A stretch of 64,000 nt of DNA from Syntrophobotulus glycolicus DSM 8271 (GTDB lineage: Bacteria; Bacillota; Desulfitobacteriia; Desulfitobacteriales; Syntrophobotulaceae), in the NCBI RefSeq assembly GCF_000190635.1, contig NC_015172.1:682001-746000 (forward strand), read 5' to 3'. A program made the translations under genes and the position numbers. The first letter of the stretch is position 1, and the number at the start of each line of letters is the position of its first letter. Below are positions 8,203 to 16,819 of the stretch, piece after piece. The notes beneath the pieces were generated by a model that was not told the DNA's origin, did not search any database, and worked only from the letters and a program-made list of their open reading frames with translations.

Positions 8203-9318
8203 ATGCAAAAAAGGTATTTGCTGATCTTACTGTTTTTAGTTTTACAGATGACGATCACAGTCGGAATAGGCATTGCAACAGCTTATGCCTTTGATCATGA
8301 GCAAGCTCCTTATGGCGTCAGGGTCGGGCAGTTGAATCTGGAGGGCTATAGTAAGGATGAGGCCTGGGAGCAAATAGAAGCAATCATGCCGCAAGAAGTT
8401 GTTTATAACGGACAGGTGTACAAGCTATCCATAGTGGATTCAAGGGAAAATGCGAAGAGCTGGCTGGAAAAACAATACCGCTTTGAAGGATCTGTATGGC
8501 TGGAAAAGGTCGCTGAATATGTGAAAAAGCACACGGGAGAAAAAATCCTTCCTGATGTATTGTTGGGGGAAGAGATCATCCCGCAATTGGAAATGATTAA
8601 GAAAGAGATTGACCGGCCTGCTTTTCCCGCGCAGTTTATTGACGAGGGAGAACAGTCGGTCATCAAGCCGGAAGAAACAGGTTATGGACTTGATGTGGAA
8701 GGCTCATGGCAAAAGCTGAGAGCAAGTTATACCAACCGGCCGGTTTCTTTGGTTGTCGAGCCGCTCAATGTGCGTCCGACGAAACAGGAATTGGCATCAG
8801 TAAATGAAATCCTGGGTGATTTCACCACATTTTTTAATCCCGGTGATCTGAATAGAGCAAATAATTTGCGTTTAGCCGCTAATGCGCTGAACAATACATT
8901 GGTGGCACCCGGAGAAGAATTCTCCTTTAACCGGGTTGTGGGGGAACGAACTGAGGTAGCCGGTTATAAGAAGGCATATATCTATGTGAATAAGACAGTG
9001 CTGCTGGGTGACGGAGGGGGGATATGCCAGGATTCAAGTACTTTGTATCAGGCGGTCCTCCGGGCTAATTTGCCGATATTGGAAAGGCATACTCATACAT
9101 TAGCGGTAAATTATGTGCCGACAGGGGAAGATGCGACAGTCGCCTATGGATTGCTGGATTTCCGTTTTAAAAACGATACAAGGGGCTATTTATTAATTAA
9201 GGCCAGGACCGGAGATAACTGGTTAAGAACGCAGCTCATCGGTTTGGCCGATTCCAATCATCCCGTGCAGGAATTTCCGGAAGGCTATCCGGCATCTTTG
9301 GCCAAATGGGAAAAATAA
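8203..9318 (+). CDS. VanW family protein
   Basis: The 371-residue product has an N-terminal signal or anchor helix (residues 4-27). A YoaR-type region beginning YGVRVGQLNLEGYS follows at about 35-200. The VanW domain lies at about 220-350, with FSFNRVVGERTEVAGYK and GDGGGICQDSSTLYQAVLRA. The family occurs in vancomycin clusters and widely in Firmicutes; its biochemical role is unknown, although the domain placement suggests an extracellular cell-wall function. It ends the cluster that begins with the Glu-rich repeat protein and is followed by a terminator. Confidence 0.88.
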   Translation: MQKRYLLILLFLVLQMTITVGIGIATAYAFDHEQAPYGVRVGQLNLEGYSKDEAWEQIEAIMPQEVVYNGQVYKLSIVDSRENAKSWLEKQYRFEGSVWLEKVAEYVKKHTGEKILPDVLLGEEIIPQLEMIKKEIDRPAFPAQFIDEGEQSVIKPEETGYGLDVEGSWQKLRASYTNRPVSLVVEPLNVRPTKQELASVNEILGDFTTFFNPGDLNRANNLRLAANALNNTLVAPGEEFSFNRVVGERTEVAGYKKAYIYVNKTVLLGDGGGICQDSSTLYQAVLRANLPILERHTHTLAVNYVPTGEDATVAYGLLDFRFKNDTRGYLLIKARTGDNWLRTQLIGLADSNHPVQEFPEGYPASLAKWEK

Positions 9319-9376
9319 CCGCCTGAACGGCCGGAGATTTTGCGCCGGAGATCGGATAAAAGCAGACTAAATATGG

Positions 9377-9418
9377 GGATGCCCCAAAAGCAAAAAAAGC
9401 TTTCCGGGCATCCTTTTC
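9377..9418 (+). terminator. Rho-independent terminator after vanW
   Basis: GGATGCCC (9377-9384) pairs with GGGCATCC (9406-9413), followed by TTTTCT. Confidence 0.8.
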
Positions 9419-9455
9419 TGTGCGGTAGTGTCAGCTCCCGCAGATACGATATTTT

Positions 9456-10013
9456 TTACCTTAGATCAGACAAGGTGCTGACGATACCGGCTTCATCATA
9501 GACCTTGGCGTCCGAGATTTCCGTTTCTGTATCTATGACAAAAAGAAACGAATTTTTCTGGGTAAAATTTTCTCTTAAAACGGTGTTGTCTTGGAATGAA
9601 ATTTCAATTCCTTTCAGATTAACATCAATTACCTGATCAGAGCTGGCAACCCACTTTGTATCCTTGTAATCCCCATAGACAATTGTTTTCCCGTCCAGAG
9701 TTACCTCGTACAATGAAAAACAGGGACTCATAACTGAGTCACCACTTGACACAAAAACAGCTTCTCCCTCGTCAATAATAAATAAATCTATTGGAAGATG
9801 TCCATCGCCTCTGTATTTCTCTGCAAGCACATATGTACGATGATCTTTTTCGTATACATTCAGGATATGCAATTGGCCCTTATTGTTTTTATCGTTTGTC
9901 GTGTAATAATTTTCTATAACGGCCTGGATATCTTGTGGAGAGGAGGAACAACCTGAACAAATCAACGGAAATAACAGGATAAAGATCAATTTTCCGATAC
10001 GACCAGTTTTCAT
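9456..10013 (-). CDS. Hypothetical lipoprotein
   Basis: The 185-residue product starts with a basic residue, a hydrophobic signal and the lipobox LICSGC, so it should be processed by signal peptidase II and anchored at Cys22. The mature part is mostly predicted beta-strand and has no recognised domain. TAGGAG lies 11 bp before the ATG. It is transcribed divergently from hisR, with about 240 bp between the coding regions, and is unlikely to be part of the histidine system. Confidence 0.7.
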   Translation of the reverse strand: MKTGRIGKLIFILLFPLICSGCSSSPQDIQAVIENYYTTNDKNNKGQLHILNVYEKDHRTYVLAEKYRGDGHLPIDLFIIDEGEAVFVSSGDSVMSPCFSLYEVTLDGKTIVYGDYKDTKWVASSDQVIDVNLKGIEISFQDNTVLRENFTQKNSFLFVIDTETEISDAKVYDEAGIVSTLSDLR

Positions 10014-10179
10014 CGATAAACAACTCCTAAAAAATATTCACATTAATGATATCATGCAGTTCGGAAAATTCCATAAGATCACATGGCTTTGCTGTTAAAA
10101 AACACATAAGTAAACAAACAAGGGCAGGCATAAAAATGCGACAATCTCCATTTGTAAAAAAAATTCTGCCGATACAGAC

Positions 10180-10208
10180 TTGACAGATCTTTCATACTTT
10201 AATAGATT
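10180..10208 (+). promoter_or_regulatory. Predicted sigma-A promoter of hisR-hisZ
   Basis: A perfect TTGACA (10180-10185) is followed after 17 bp by TAGATT (10203-10208). The palindromic operator covers the spacer and the -10 box. Confidence 0.75.
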
Positions 10209-10220
10209 AAAGTATGAAAG
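10189..10220. promoter_or_regulatory. Palindromic operator, probably for HisR (YerC)
   Basis: Perfect 13-bp arms CTTTCATACTTTA (10189-10201) and TAAAGTATGAAAG (10208-10220) flank a 6-bp centre. The site overlaps the promoter of the TrpR-family gene, pointing to autorepression. Its core CTTTA-N6-TAAAG recurs before hisG at 13025-13040. Confidence 0.8.
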
Positions 10221-10249
10221 ATATCTTTATTCTCAAGGAGGAAAGGACT

Positions 10250-10585
10250 GTGAGTCTGGACGAACGATTAAAGGACGGGCTTAATGATGCCTTGTTCGAT
10301 GCGATTCTCCTTCTTCAAACCAAGGATGAGTGTTACAGGTTTTTTCATGACTTGGCGACAGTGGCCGAAATCCGGGCTCTCGCCCAGCGGCTGGAGGTAG
10401 CCAAGATGCTGCAGGAAAATGTGACTTATTCCAGAATCGCTGAGGTTACCGGAGCCAGCTCGGCCACAATCAGCAGGGTAAAAAGGTATCTGACTCTGGG
10501 AGCGGACGGTTATACCATGATTCTGGAAAGGCTGGGCGAGAAAGAAAAGAGCTCCGGAAAGACCGGACAGGAAAGAAAAGAGTAA
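10250..10585 (+). CDS. hisR: TrpR/YerC family repressor, probable histidine regulator
   Basis: This 111-residue protein is a YerC/YecD-type member of the TrpR superfamily. Its helix-turn-helix spans the segment VTYSRIAEVTGASSATISRV. Relatives in Firmicutes regulate histidine biosynthesis (HisR). GTG 10250 is chosen because AAGGAGG lies at 10235-10241; an ATG at 10214 sits inside the operator and has no ribosome site. hisZ follows 69 bp downstream. The overlapping palindrome and the related site at hisG support a role as autoregulated repressor of the his genes; the co-repressor, presumably histidine, is inference. Confidence 0.85.
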   Translation: MSLDERLKDGLNDALFDAILLLQTKDECYRFFHDLATVAEIRALAQRLEVAKMLQENVTYSRIAEVTGASSATISRVKRYLTLGADGYTMILERLGEKEKSSGKTGQERKE

Positions 10586-10654
10586 GGATTGTGGAGAATT
10601 GAATACCGAAAAAATAGAACAAAATGAGATCAAGGACAAAAAGGAGTGTTCAGC

Positions 10655-11824
10655 ATGGAGCGTTCAGCTTTGGGATTGAAGATACCGGAAGGGATGAGAG
10701 ACAGGCTTCCCGAAGAGCTGGCTCTTTTAGAGGAATTGGAACTGAAGGGGATTGGCTTGCTGAAAAGCTGGTCATACAGAAAGGTGTTAACACCGGCCCT
10801 CGAATATAAGGCCTGTGTCGAGCCGGACCCCAATCAGCAGGATGATCTTTTTAAATTTTTTAATCAGGACGGGCAGATTATCGCTTTAAGGCCGGAATTT
10901 ACAACTCCGATTGCCCGGATGCTGACAACCGGAAAAACGGAAGCTTTGCTTCCTCTGCGTCTCTGTTACAGCGGGGATGTTTTCAGGAATGATCCTTCAC
11001 GCTACCGGGAATTCCGGCAGATCGGGGTGGAACTGGTCGGTTCCGGGGTTGACCTTGCGGATGCGGAGGTCATTGCACTTGCGATGGAGCTGATGAAGGC
11101 TCTGCAAGCCGGCGGGTTTCAGCTCAATCTCGGACATATGGGGATTTTCACCGGCCTGGTCGAGGAGTTTCAGATCGAGGATGAGCTGAGACTGGAGCTT
11201 GAGGATGGGATCGGACGCAAGGACATGGTCAAACTGGAGAAGACGGTTTCTCAGAGCAGCCTGCCTGATCTGTGCAAACAATTTATGTTATCCATGCCGC
11301 ACTTAACCGGCAGAGAAGATGTTTTGGAAAAGCTGGAGGGCTGGTGCGCAATCCCGACAATCCGGAGAGCGGTGGAAACTTTGCGGACCATTTTTGTTTT
11401 TCTGCAGGAATTTGGGGTGCGCAATTCCGTCCAGCTTGATCTTGGTATTCTGAGAGGGTTTTCTTATTACACGGGGACAATTTTTGAAGGCTATATCCCG
11501 GGGATGGGGGTTCCGGTTTTGGAGGGGGGGCGCTATGACCGCCTGTACGCCGATTTTGGCCGTAATTTGCCGGCGACCGGTTTTGCCGTAAATCTGGATA
11601 TGATTGCCGAACAGATTGAAGAATTTGAACTGGACAGTGTGGATGTCCTCGTTTTCGGACAGTCTCCAAGTGATGTGATCAAACGGACCCGTGAATTGCG
11701 CAAGGGCGGCAAAAAAGTGGAGATGGCCCTGGATTTTATCAGTGAACAGGATGCCTTAAGGGTGGCTTCCCAAAAAGGGATAGTTGATGTGGAGAATGTC
11801 AGTAAATTTCGGAAACGCGGTTAG
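10655..11824 (+). CDS. hisZ: ATP phosphoribosyltransferase regulatory subunit
   Basis: The 389-residue protein is a HisRS-like paralogue that complexes with short-form HisG and senses histidine. Class II synthetase-like motifs are visible (ALRPEFTTPIARM, CYSGDVFRND, REFRQIGVELVG, GRYDRLYADFG), but the anticodon-binding domain is shortened as in HisZ. ATG 10655 is chosen over GTG 10646 because AAGGAG (10641-10646) fits it with 8-bp spacing. It pairs with the 233-residue HisG encoded at 13152. Confidence 0.93.
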   Translation: MERSALGLKIPEGMRDRLPEELALLEELELKGIGLLKSWSYRKVLTPALEYKACVEPDPNQQDDLFKFFNQDGQIIALRPEFTTPIARMLTTGKTEALLPLRLCYSGDVFRNDPSRYREFRQIGVELVGSGVDLADAEVIALAMELMKALQAGGFQLNLGHMGIFTGLVEEFQIEDELRLELEDGIGRKDMVKLEKTVSQSSLPDLCKQFMLSMPHLTGREDVLEKLEGWCAIPTIRRAVETLRTIFVFLQEFGVRNSVQLDLGILRGFSYYTGTIFEGYIPGMGVPVLEGGRYDRLYADFGRNLPATGFAVNLDMIAEQIEEFELDSVDVLVFGQSPSDVIKRTRELRKGGKKVEMALDFISEQDALRVASQKGIVDVENVSKFRKRG

Positions 11825-11873
11825 AAATTGAAAGAAAAAGACGATGAACATAAGAAAGCAAGGGGGGCGGGAG

Positions 11874-12956
11874 ATGAGTGAGAAGATCGCCGTACTGACC
11901 GGAGGGGGAGATTGCCCGGGTCTGAACGCTGTGATCCGGGCGGTAGTCCGGTCCGCGCATCACAAGGGCCTGGCTGTGGTCGGGGTCAGGGATGGCTTTA
12001 AAGGAGCAGTGGAGGGGGATTTTTTTCCGCTCGGGCTGAAAGATGTATCCGGTCTTTTGCCGCGCGGGGGAACGATTCTTGGCACGACCAACCGGGACAA
12101 TCCATTTTCTTATTTCATAGAGGAAAACGGTAAAAAGGTCCAGAAAGACTGCTCCGGCCAGATTCTGAAAAATTTCTCCGACCGGGGGATCGACAGTCTG
12201 ATCGCGATCGGGGGCGATGGCAGCTTAGCGATCGCCTCCCAGCTGACGGAACAGGGACTCCGGGTCATCGGGGTTCCCAAAACCATCGACAATGATCTTC
12301 GGGCAACGGATTTAACCTTTGGTTTTCAGACAGCGGTGGAGACGGCCCGGGACGCTTTGGACAAGCTGCATACAACGGCGGAATCCCACCACAGGGTCAT
12401 GATCCTGGAGGTCATGGGACGCTATGCGGGATGGATCGCCCTTTACGCCGGAATAGCGGGCGGGGCGGACATTATTCTGCTTCCTGAAATCCCTTATGAT
12501 TTGGCAAGGGTGGTGCAGGCTATACAAGACCGGGTGGCAAACCATAAAAAATTCAGTATTATTGTCGCTGCTGAAGGGGCGAGGTCACAAACCGGGGAAA
12601 TGGTTATTGAACGCAGGCAGGAAGACCGCCCGGACCCGATCAGGCTGGGCGGTATCGGAGCTAAAGTCGCGGGCGATCTGGAATCTCTGATTGACCTGGA
12701 GACAAGAGTGACTGTACTGGGCCACCTGCAGAGGGGAGGTTCTCCCAATGCGTTTGACCGAATCCTGGCTACCCGTTATGGTGCGGCTGCGGTGCAGGCG
12801 GTGCTGGAGAAAAAGTTCAATACCATGGTGGCCTTAAAAGGGCAGGAGATCACAACTGTTCCTTTAAAAGAGGCGATCAGGGAGCTGAAGCGGGTGGACG
12901 CGGACAATCAGGTTCTCCTGGCAGCCCGGCAAATCGGGATCAAATTCGGGGACTGA
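11874..12956 (+). CDS. pfkA: 6-phosphofructokinase, group III type
   Basis: The 360-residue enzyme phosphorylates fructose 6-phosphate. Motifs are LTGGGDCPGLNAVIR, IAIGGDGSL, PKTIDNDL and MGRYAGWIA. The Gly in GGDGS is the ATP-type residue, while the Lys in PKTIDND is shared with PPi-type and group III enzymes, so donor preference cannot be settled by sequence alone. ATG 11874 is preceded by AAGGGGGGC. The gene lies between hisZ and hisG, 49 bp after hisZ, and may be cotranscribed with hisR-hisZ. A glycolytic gene inside a his locus is unexpected, though PRPP demand offers a link. Confidence 0.9.
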   Translation: MSEKIAVLTGGGDCPGLNAVIRAVVRSAHHKGLAVVGVRDGFKGAVEGDFFPLGLKDVSGLLPRGGTILGTTNRDNPFSYFIEENGKKVQKDCSGQILKNFSDRGIDSLIAIGGDGSLAIASQLTEQGLRVIGVPKTIDNDLRATDLTFGFQTAVETARDALDKLHTTAESHHRVMILEVMGRYAGWIALYAGIAGGADIILLPEIPYDLARVVQAIQDRVANHKKFSIIVAAEGARSQTGEMVIERRQEDRPDPIRLGGIGAKVAGDLESLIDLETRVTVLGHLQRGGSPNAFDRILATRYGAAAVQAVLEKKFNTMVALKGQEITTVPLKEAIRELKRVDADNQVLLAARQIGIKFGD

Positions 12957-12970
12957 CGGAGAATTGGGAT

Positions 12971-13002
12971 ACAGGAGTATTTACAAAGGTGAATACTCCT
13001 GT
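12971..13002 (+). terminator. Hairpin after pfkA
   Basis: Perfect 11-bp arms ACAGGAGTATT (12971-12981) and AATACTCCTGT (12992-13002) flank a 10-base loop. Only a weak T run follows. The hairpin DNA also contains the -35 box of the hisG promoter. Confidence 0.6.
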
Positions 13003-13008
13003 TATACT
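12980..13008 (+). promoter_or_regulatory. Predicted sigma-A promoter of the hisGDCBHAF operon
   Basis: TTTACA (12980-12985) and TATACT (13003-13008) are separated by exactly 17 bp. The expected start is near 13015, just before the operator-like palindrome. Confidence 0.7.
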
Positions 13009-13043
13009 TCAAAGTAGTTTAACGCTTTAATGTAGTAAAGTAT
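13005..13043. promoter_or_regulatory. Predicted HisR operator of the his operon
   Basis: CTTTA (13025-13029) and TAAAG (13036-13040) are separated by 6 bp, the same core and spacing as in the hisR operator. A shorter dyad, TACTT-CA-AAGTA, lies at 13005-13016 and overlaps the -10 box. The sites cover the promoter and the start region. Confidence 0.7.
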
Positions 13044-13151
13044 CAATGAGGATTGAAGATCAGATCGAAAAGTCTGCTTCGATTCGGATTTTCGTTCAGA
13101 GAAAAAAGATTTTTATTGAGAGAAAAAAGAAGAAGAGAGGAGCTCCCGCCT

Positions 13152-13853
13152 GTGGCTCAAAATGATTTAACCATAGCCCTTCCGAAGGGCAAACTGCTGG
13201 TTGATTCCCTGAACCTGCTCCAGAAAGCCGGATTGCGCTGCGAACATGTCGGCGAGGATTCCCGGCAATTGACCTTTGACCTGCCCGAGGACGGGGCCAG
13301 GATCATCATCTGCCGTCCGACCGATATTCCCACCTATGTGGAATATGGCGCGGCGGATATCGGTTTTGTGGGGAAGGATACTCTGCTTGAACAAAATTGT
13401 GATGTGGCTGAGCTTCTTGATTTGAAATTTGGATTTTGCCGTTTTATGGTGGCGATGCCGGAAGAGTCTCTTCCGCCGAGGCTGGCGGACGGCAGCTACG
13501 ATTTGAGCGGGCTGAACCATAAAAGGGTAGCCACCAAATTTCCGCGTGTCGCGCAAATGTTCTTCAGTGAAAAAGGGATGCAGGTGACACCGATCAAGCT
13601 GCACGGCAATATTGAGCTGGCTCCGAGAGTAGGCCTGGCGGAGATGATCATGGATATTGTCTCCACCGGCACGACCCTGAGACTGAACAGGCTGATTGAG
13701 GTCGCCCCAATCATGGAAGCAACCACCAGACTGATTGCCAACAGGGTTTCTTACCGGATGAACTATGAACGGATCCAGGGACTATGCACAAAGATCAGGG
13801 ACTTGCTTGAAGATCTCGGCGATCCGGCCGCCGGAGGGGAGAAGGAGCAATGA
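13152..13853 (+). CDS. hisG: ATP phosphoribosyltransferase, short form
   Basis: HisG joins ATP and PRPP in the first step of histidine synthesis. The 233-residue product is the short type that lacks the regulatory domain and needs HisZ. Motifs include [10 protein letters not shown] near the N-terminus, [12 protein letters not shown], and the PRPP loop [13 protein letters not shown] 13152 is chosen because AGGAG lies 9 bp upstream and homology begins there; the open frame extends upstream to a TTG at 13053. Its stop overlaps hisD by 4 bp (ATGA). Confidence 0.95.
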   Translation: MAQNDLTIALPKGKLLVDSLNLLQKAGLRCEHVGEDSRQLTFDLPEDGARIIICRPTDIPTYVEYGAADIGFVGKDTLLEQNCDVAELLDLKFGFCRFMVAMPEESLPPRLADGSYDLSGLNHKRVATKFPRVAQMFFSEKGMQVTPIKLHGNIELAPRVGLAEMIMDIVSTGTTLRLNRLIEVAPIMEATTRLIANRVSYRMNYERIQGLCTKIRDLLEDLGDPAAGGEKEQ

Positions 13854-15130
13854 AAACTATTTTAGAATACGAAAAGATTGATGTGAGAAGCCTGACTCAA
13901 AAATCTTATGGTGACGATCAGAAGCTGGAAGGCACGGTAGCCGGTATTCTCAGTGAAGTCAAACGGGATGGGGACAAGGCTCTCGCTGAGCTGACCCTGA
14001 AATTTGACGGCGTCGATCTTGCTCAATCAGGTCTCAGGGTAAAGCAAACGGAGATCGATGAGGCCTATACTCTGGTTTCGGAGGACTATATTGCCGCTGT
14101 TCGCCGGGCCCGGGACAATGTGCGGGCTTATCACGAAAAACAAAAACGCAATTCCTGGTTTTCCACGGCGGAGGACGGCAGTATTTTAGGTCAGATGATC
14201 CGGCCCCTGCAGAGAGTGGGCATTTATGTTCCGGGGGGGACGGCGGCCTATCCTTCTTCCGTTTTGATGAATGCTGTTCCGGCCGTGGTGGCCGGAGTGG
14301 AAGAGATTGTGATGGTTTCTCCCCCCCTGAAAAATGGCGGGCTCCTGCCGGAGGTCCTGGTAGCGGCAGCCGAATGCGGGGTGGCGGAGATCTATAAAAT
14401 AGGGGGAGCTCAGGCAGTGGCCGCCCTGGCTTTCGGAACGCAGTCTGTGGCCAAGGTGGACAAAATTACCGGTCCGGGCAATATCTTTGTCACCTTAGCC
14501 AAAAAACAGGTTTACGGCCAGGTGGATATTGACATGCTGGCCGGACCGAGTGAGATTGTTATTCTGGCCGATGGCGGCGCTTCGCCGCGGGAGCTGGCGG
14601 CCGATCTTCTTTCACAGGCCGAGCATGACCGGCTGGCTTCGGCCATCCTGATCTCCCCGGACAGAAGCCTGTTGGAAGAAACTTCGCTGGAAGTGGAAAA
14701 GCAGCTGGGCCTTCTGCCGCGCCAGGAGATGGCCCGGGCTTCCTGGGAGGGATATGGGGCCTTGATTTCAGCGCCTGATCTGGAGAAGGGGATGGAGCTG
14801 GTGAATCTGATTGCGCCGGAACACTTTGAGCTCTGTGTGGAGGAGCCGTTTGCCTGGCTGGGCAGGGTAAAAAACGCCGGGGCCGTATTCTTAGGCAGAT
14901 ACACTCCCGAGCCTGTGGGGGATTATTTTGCGGGACCCAATCATGTTTTGCCCACGGGCGGTACGGCCCGCTTTTATTCGGTGCTGGATGTGGATGCTTT
15001 TGTCAAGAAAATCAGTGTGGTGAACTATTCGGAACAGGCCCTGAGGCGTGATGCCGAACAAATCATGCTCCTGGCCAGAAGGGAAGGGCTGGAGGCGCAC
15101 GCCCGGGCAATCGAGGTGAGGGTAAAATGA
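13850..15130 (+). CDS. hisD: Histidinol dehydrogenase
   Basis: The 426-residue enzyme oxidises histidinol to histidine with NAD in the last two pathway steps. Signatures are [43 protein letters not shown] and the Zn-binding AEHD and APEHFE segments, ending with [10 protein letters not shown]. Length is normal. AAGGAG precedes the ATG; the gene overlaps hisG and hisC by 4 bp each, indicating translational coupling. Confidence 0.96.
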   Translation: MKTILEYEKIDVRSLTQKSYGDDQKLEGTVAGILSEVKRDGDKALAELTLKFDGVDLAQSGLRVKQTEIDEAYTLVSEDYIAAVRRARDNVRAYHEKQKRNSWFSTAEDGSILGQMIRPLQRVGIYVPGGTAAYPSSVLMNAVPAVVAGVEEIVMVSPPLKNGGLLPEVLVAAAECGVAEIYKIGGAQAVAALAFGTQSVAKVDKITGPGNIFVTLAKKQVYGQVDIDMLAGPSEIVILADGGASPRELAADLLSQAEHDRLASAILISPDRSLLEETSLEVEKQLGLLPRQEMARASWEGYGALISAPDLEKGMELVNLIAPEHFELCVEEPFAWLGRVKNAGAVFLGRYTPEPVGDYFAGPNHVLPTGGTARFYSVLDVDAFVKKISVVNYSEQALRRDAEQIMLLARREGLEAHARAIEVRVK

Positions 15131-16191
15131 TGGAAAGGTTTTTACGCCCGGAAATCGCCGCCTTAAGGCCTTATGAATCGGTGGTTGTACCTGGGAATGT
15201 GAAGATGGATGCCAATGAGAACCCTTTTCCCTGGCCCCGGGGCATGAAGGAGGAGCTGCTGGCAGAGGTTGTGGAGTGGAACAGATATCCGGACGGGACA
15301 GCGGCGGAGCTGCGGGAACGGATCGCCGCCTATGCCGGGACGGAGAGGGAGAATATCTTGGTGGGCAATGGTTCGGACGAGCTGATTCAGATTTTGCTGC
15401 ATACGTTTGCCGGACCGGGAAAGACCATGCTGATTCATCCTCCGACATTCAGTATGTATGCCGCCGCAGCGCGGATCACCGGGACAAGGGTGGCGGAAGT
15501 CCCCCTTTTGGGAGGAAGCCGGCTGGACCTGCCGCAAATGCTGAAAGCCTGTGCCGCAGACAGCAGCATAAAGCTCATTATTGTCTGCAATCCCAATAAT
15601 CCCACAGGCGCCCAGTTCGCCAGGGAGGATGTCCTGGAACTGCTGAAGGAAACGGATGCGCTGGTGCTTGTGGATGAAGCATATGCCGAGTTTTCCGGTG
15701 AAAGTATGCTGCCGCTCATTGATACCTATCCCAAGCTCCTGGTTATGCGCACTTTTTCCAAGGCTTTCGGCATGGCGGCTTTAAGACTGGGCTACCTGGC
15801 GGCCAATCAGGAGCTGACCGGCTATTTGAACAGGGTGCGCCAGCCTTTTAATGTCAATTCTTTTTCCCAAAAGGCGGGGATCATTGCCCTCAAGTATCTT
15901 GATGAATATCAGGACCAGGTTGAAATCATCAAAAATGAGGTCAAACTGCTGTATAATGGGTTAAGGGAAATACCCCGGTTTTCGGTGTTGCCGACCAGGG
16001 CCAATTTTGTTCTTGTTCAGACTGAGGAGGCTCCGGTTATCGTGGGAAAGCTGGGTCAGGCCGGCTATTCGGTCCGCAATCTCGGCCGGTTGCCCGGACT
16101 GGGAGCCTGTTTTCGTTTAAGTCCGGCTTTGCCGCAGGAAAATGAACAGTTTTTGCGAACGATAAAACAATTGACCGGAACGAACCTTTGA
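15127..16191 (+). CDS. hisC: Histidinol-phosphate aminotransferase
   Basis: The 354-residue class I/II PLP aminotransferase converts imidazole acetol phosphate to histidinol phosphate. It shows MDANENPFPWP, GNGSDELIQ, CNPNNPTGAQ, LVDEAYAEFSG and the PLP lysine in RTFSKAFGMAALRLGY. Two adjacent ATGs (15127, 15130) are possible starts after GAGGTGAGGG. It overlaps hisD by 4 bp. Confidence 0.95.
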   Translation: MMERFLRPEIAALRPYESVVVPGNVKMDANENPFPWPRGMKEELLAEVVEWNRYPDGTAAELRERIAAYAGTERENILVGNGSDELIQILLHTFAGPGKTMLIHPPTFSMYAAAARITGTRVAEVPLLGGSRLDLPQMLKACAADSSIKLIIVCNPNNPTGAQFAREDVLELLKETDALVLVDEAYAEFSGESMLPLIDTYPKLLVMRTFSKAFGMAALRLGYLAANQELTGYLNRVRQPFNVNSFSQKAGIIALKYLDEYQDQVEIIKNEVKLLYNGLREIPRFSVLPTRANFVLVQTEEAPVIVGKLGQAGYSVRNLGRLPGLGACFRLSPALPQENEQFLRTIKQLTGTNL

Positions 16192-16203
16192 GGGGGATGA
16201 AAA

Positions 16204-16788
16204 ATGCGCAGCGGAAAAATTGAAAGAAAGACACTGGAGACAGAAGTAAACGTTGAGTTGGACCTGGATGGTCAGGGCAAGACTTCTCTGAACACAGGAA
16301 TCGGTTTTTTTGATCATATGCTGGATTCTTTCTGCCGGTTTGCCCGCTTTGATTTGAACCTTTGGGTGCAAGGGGATTTGCGGGTTGACCAGCACCACAC
16401 GGTTGAGGATTGCGGGATTGTCATGGGACAGGCTTTTGTCCGGGCCATAGGAGACAGAAAAGGAATCGAAAGGGTCGGGGACTGCTTATTTCCGATGGAT
16501 GAAGCTTTGGTCCAGGCCGCGGTGGATATTTCCAACAGGGGATTTTTGGCCTGGCAGGTTGATCTGGCAGATGGAATGGTTGGTGATTTCCCAGTGGAAG
16601 TGGCCGAGGAATTTTTCCGGGCTTTTGCCGTCAATGCCGGATTGACAGTACATATCCGCCTGCTGGCCGGGAAAAACAGGCATCATGTACTGGAAGCGGT
16701 TTTTAAGGCTTTTGGCCGCGCTTTGGGCCTGGCCGCGGGAAAAAACCGTTTTGATCAGGATGTGCCGTCAACAAAAGGGGTTCTATGA
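16204..16788 (+). CDS. hisB: Imidazoleglycerol-phosphate dehydratase
   Basis: The 194-residue monofunctional HisB dehydrates IGP. Metal-binding motifs GFFDHMLDSF, DQHHTVEDCGI, and a final HHVLEAVFKAFGRAL are present. There is no phosphatase domain, and no histidinol-phosphatase gene is found in the window, so that step must be encoded elsewhere. GGGGGATG precedes the start. Confidence 0.95.
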   Translation: MRSGKIERKTLETEVNVELDLDGQGKTSLNTGIGFFDHMLDSFCRFARFDLNLWVQGDLRVDQHHTVEDCGIVMGQAFVRAIGDRKGIERVGDCLFPMDEALVQAAVDISNRGFLAWQVDLADGMVGDFPVEVAEEFFRAFAVNAGLTVHIRLLAGKNRHHVLEAVFKAFGRALGLAAGKNRFDQDVPSTKGVL

Positions 16789-16819
16789 AATGCAGGCAGA
16801 CTCGGGAGGATATGCGAAG

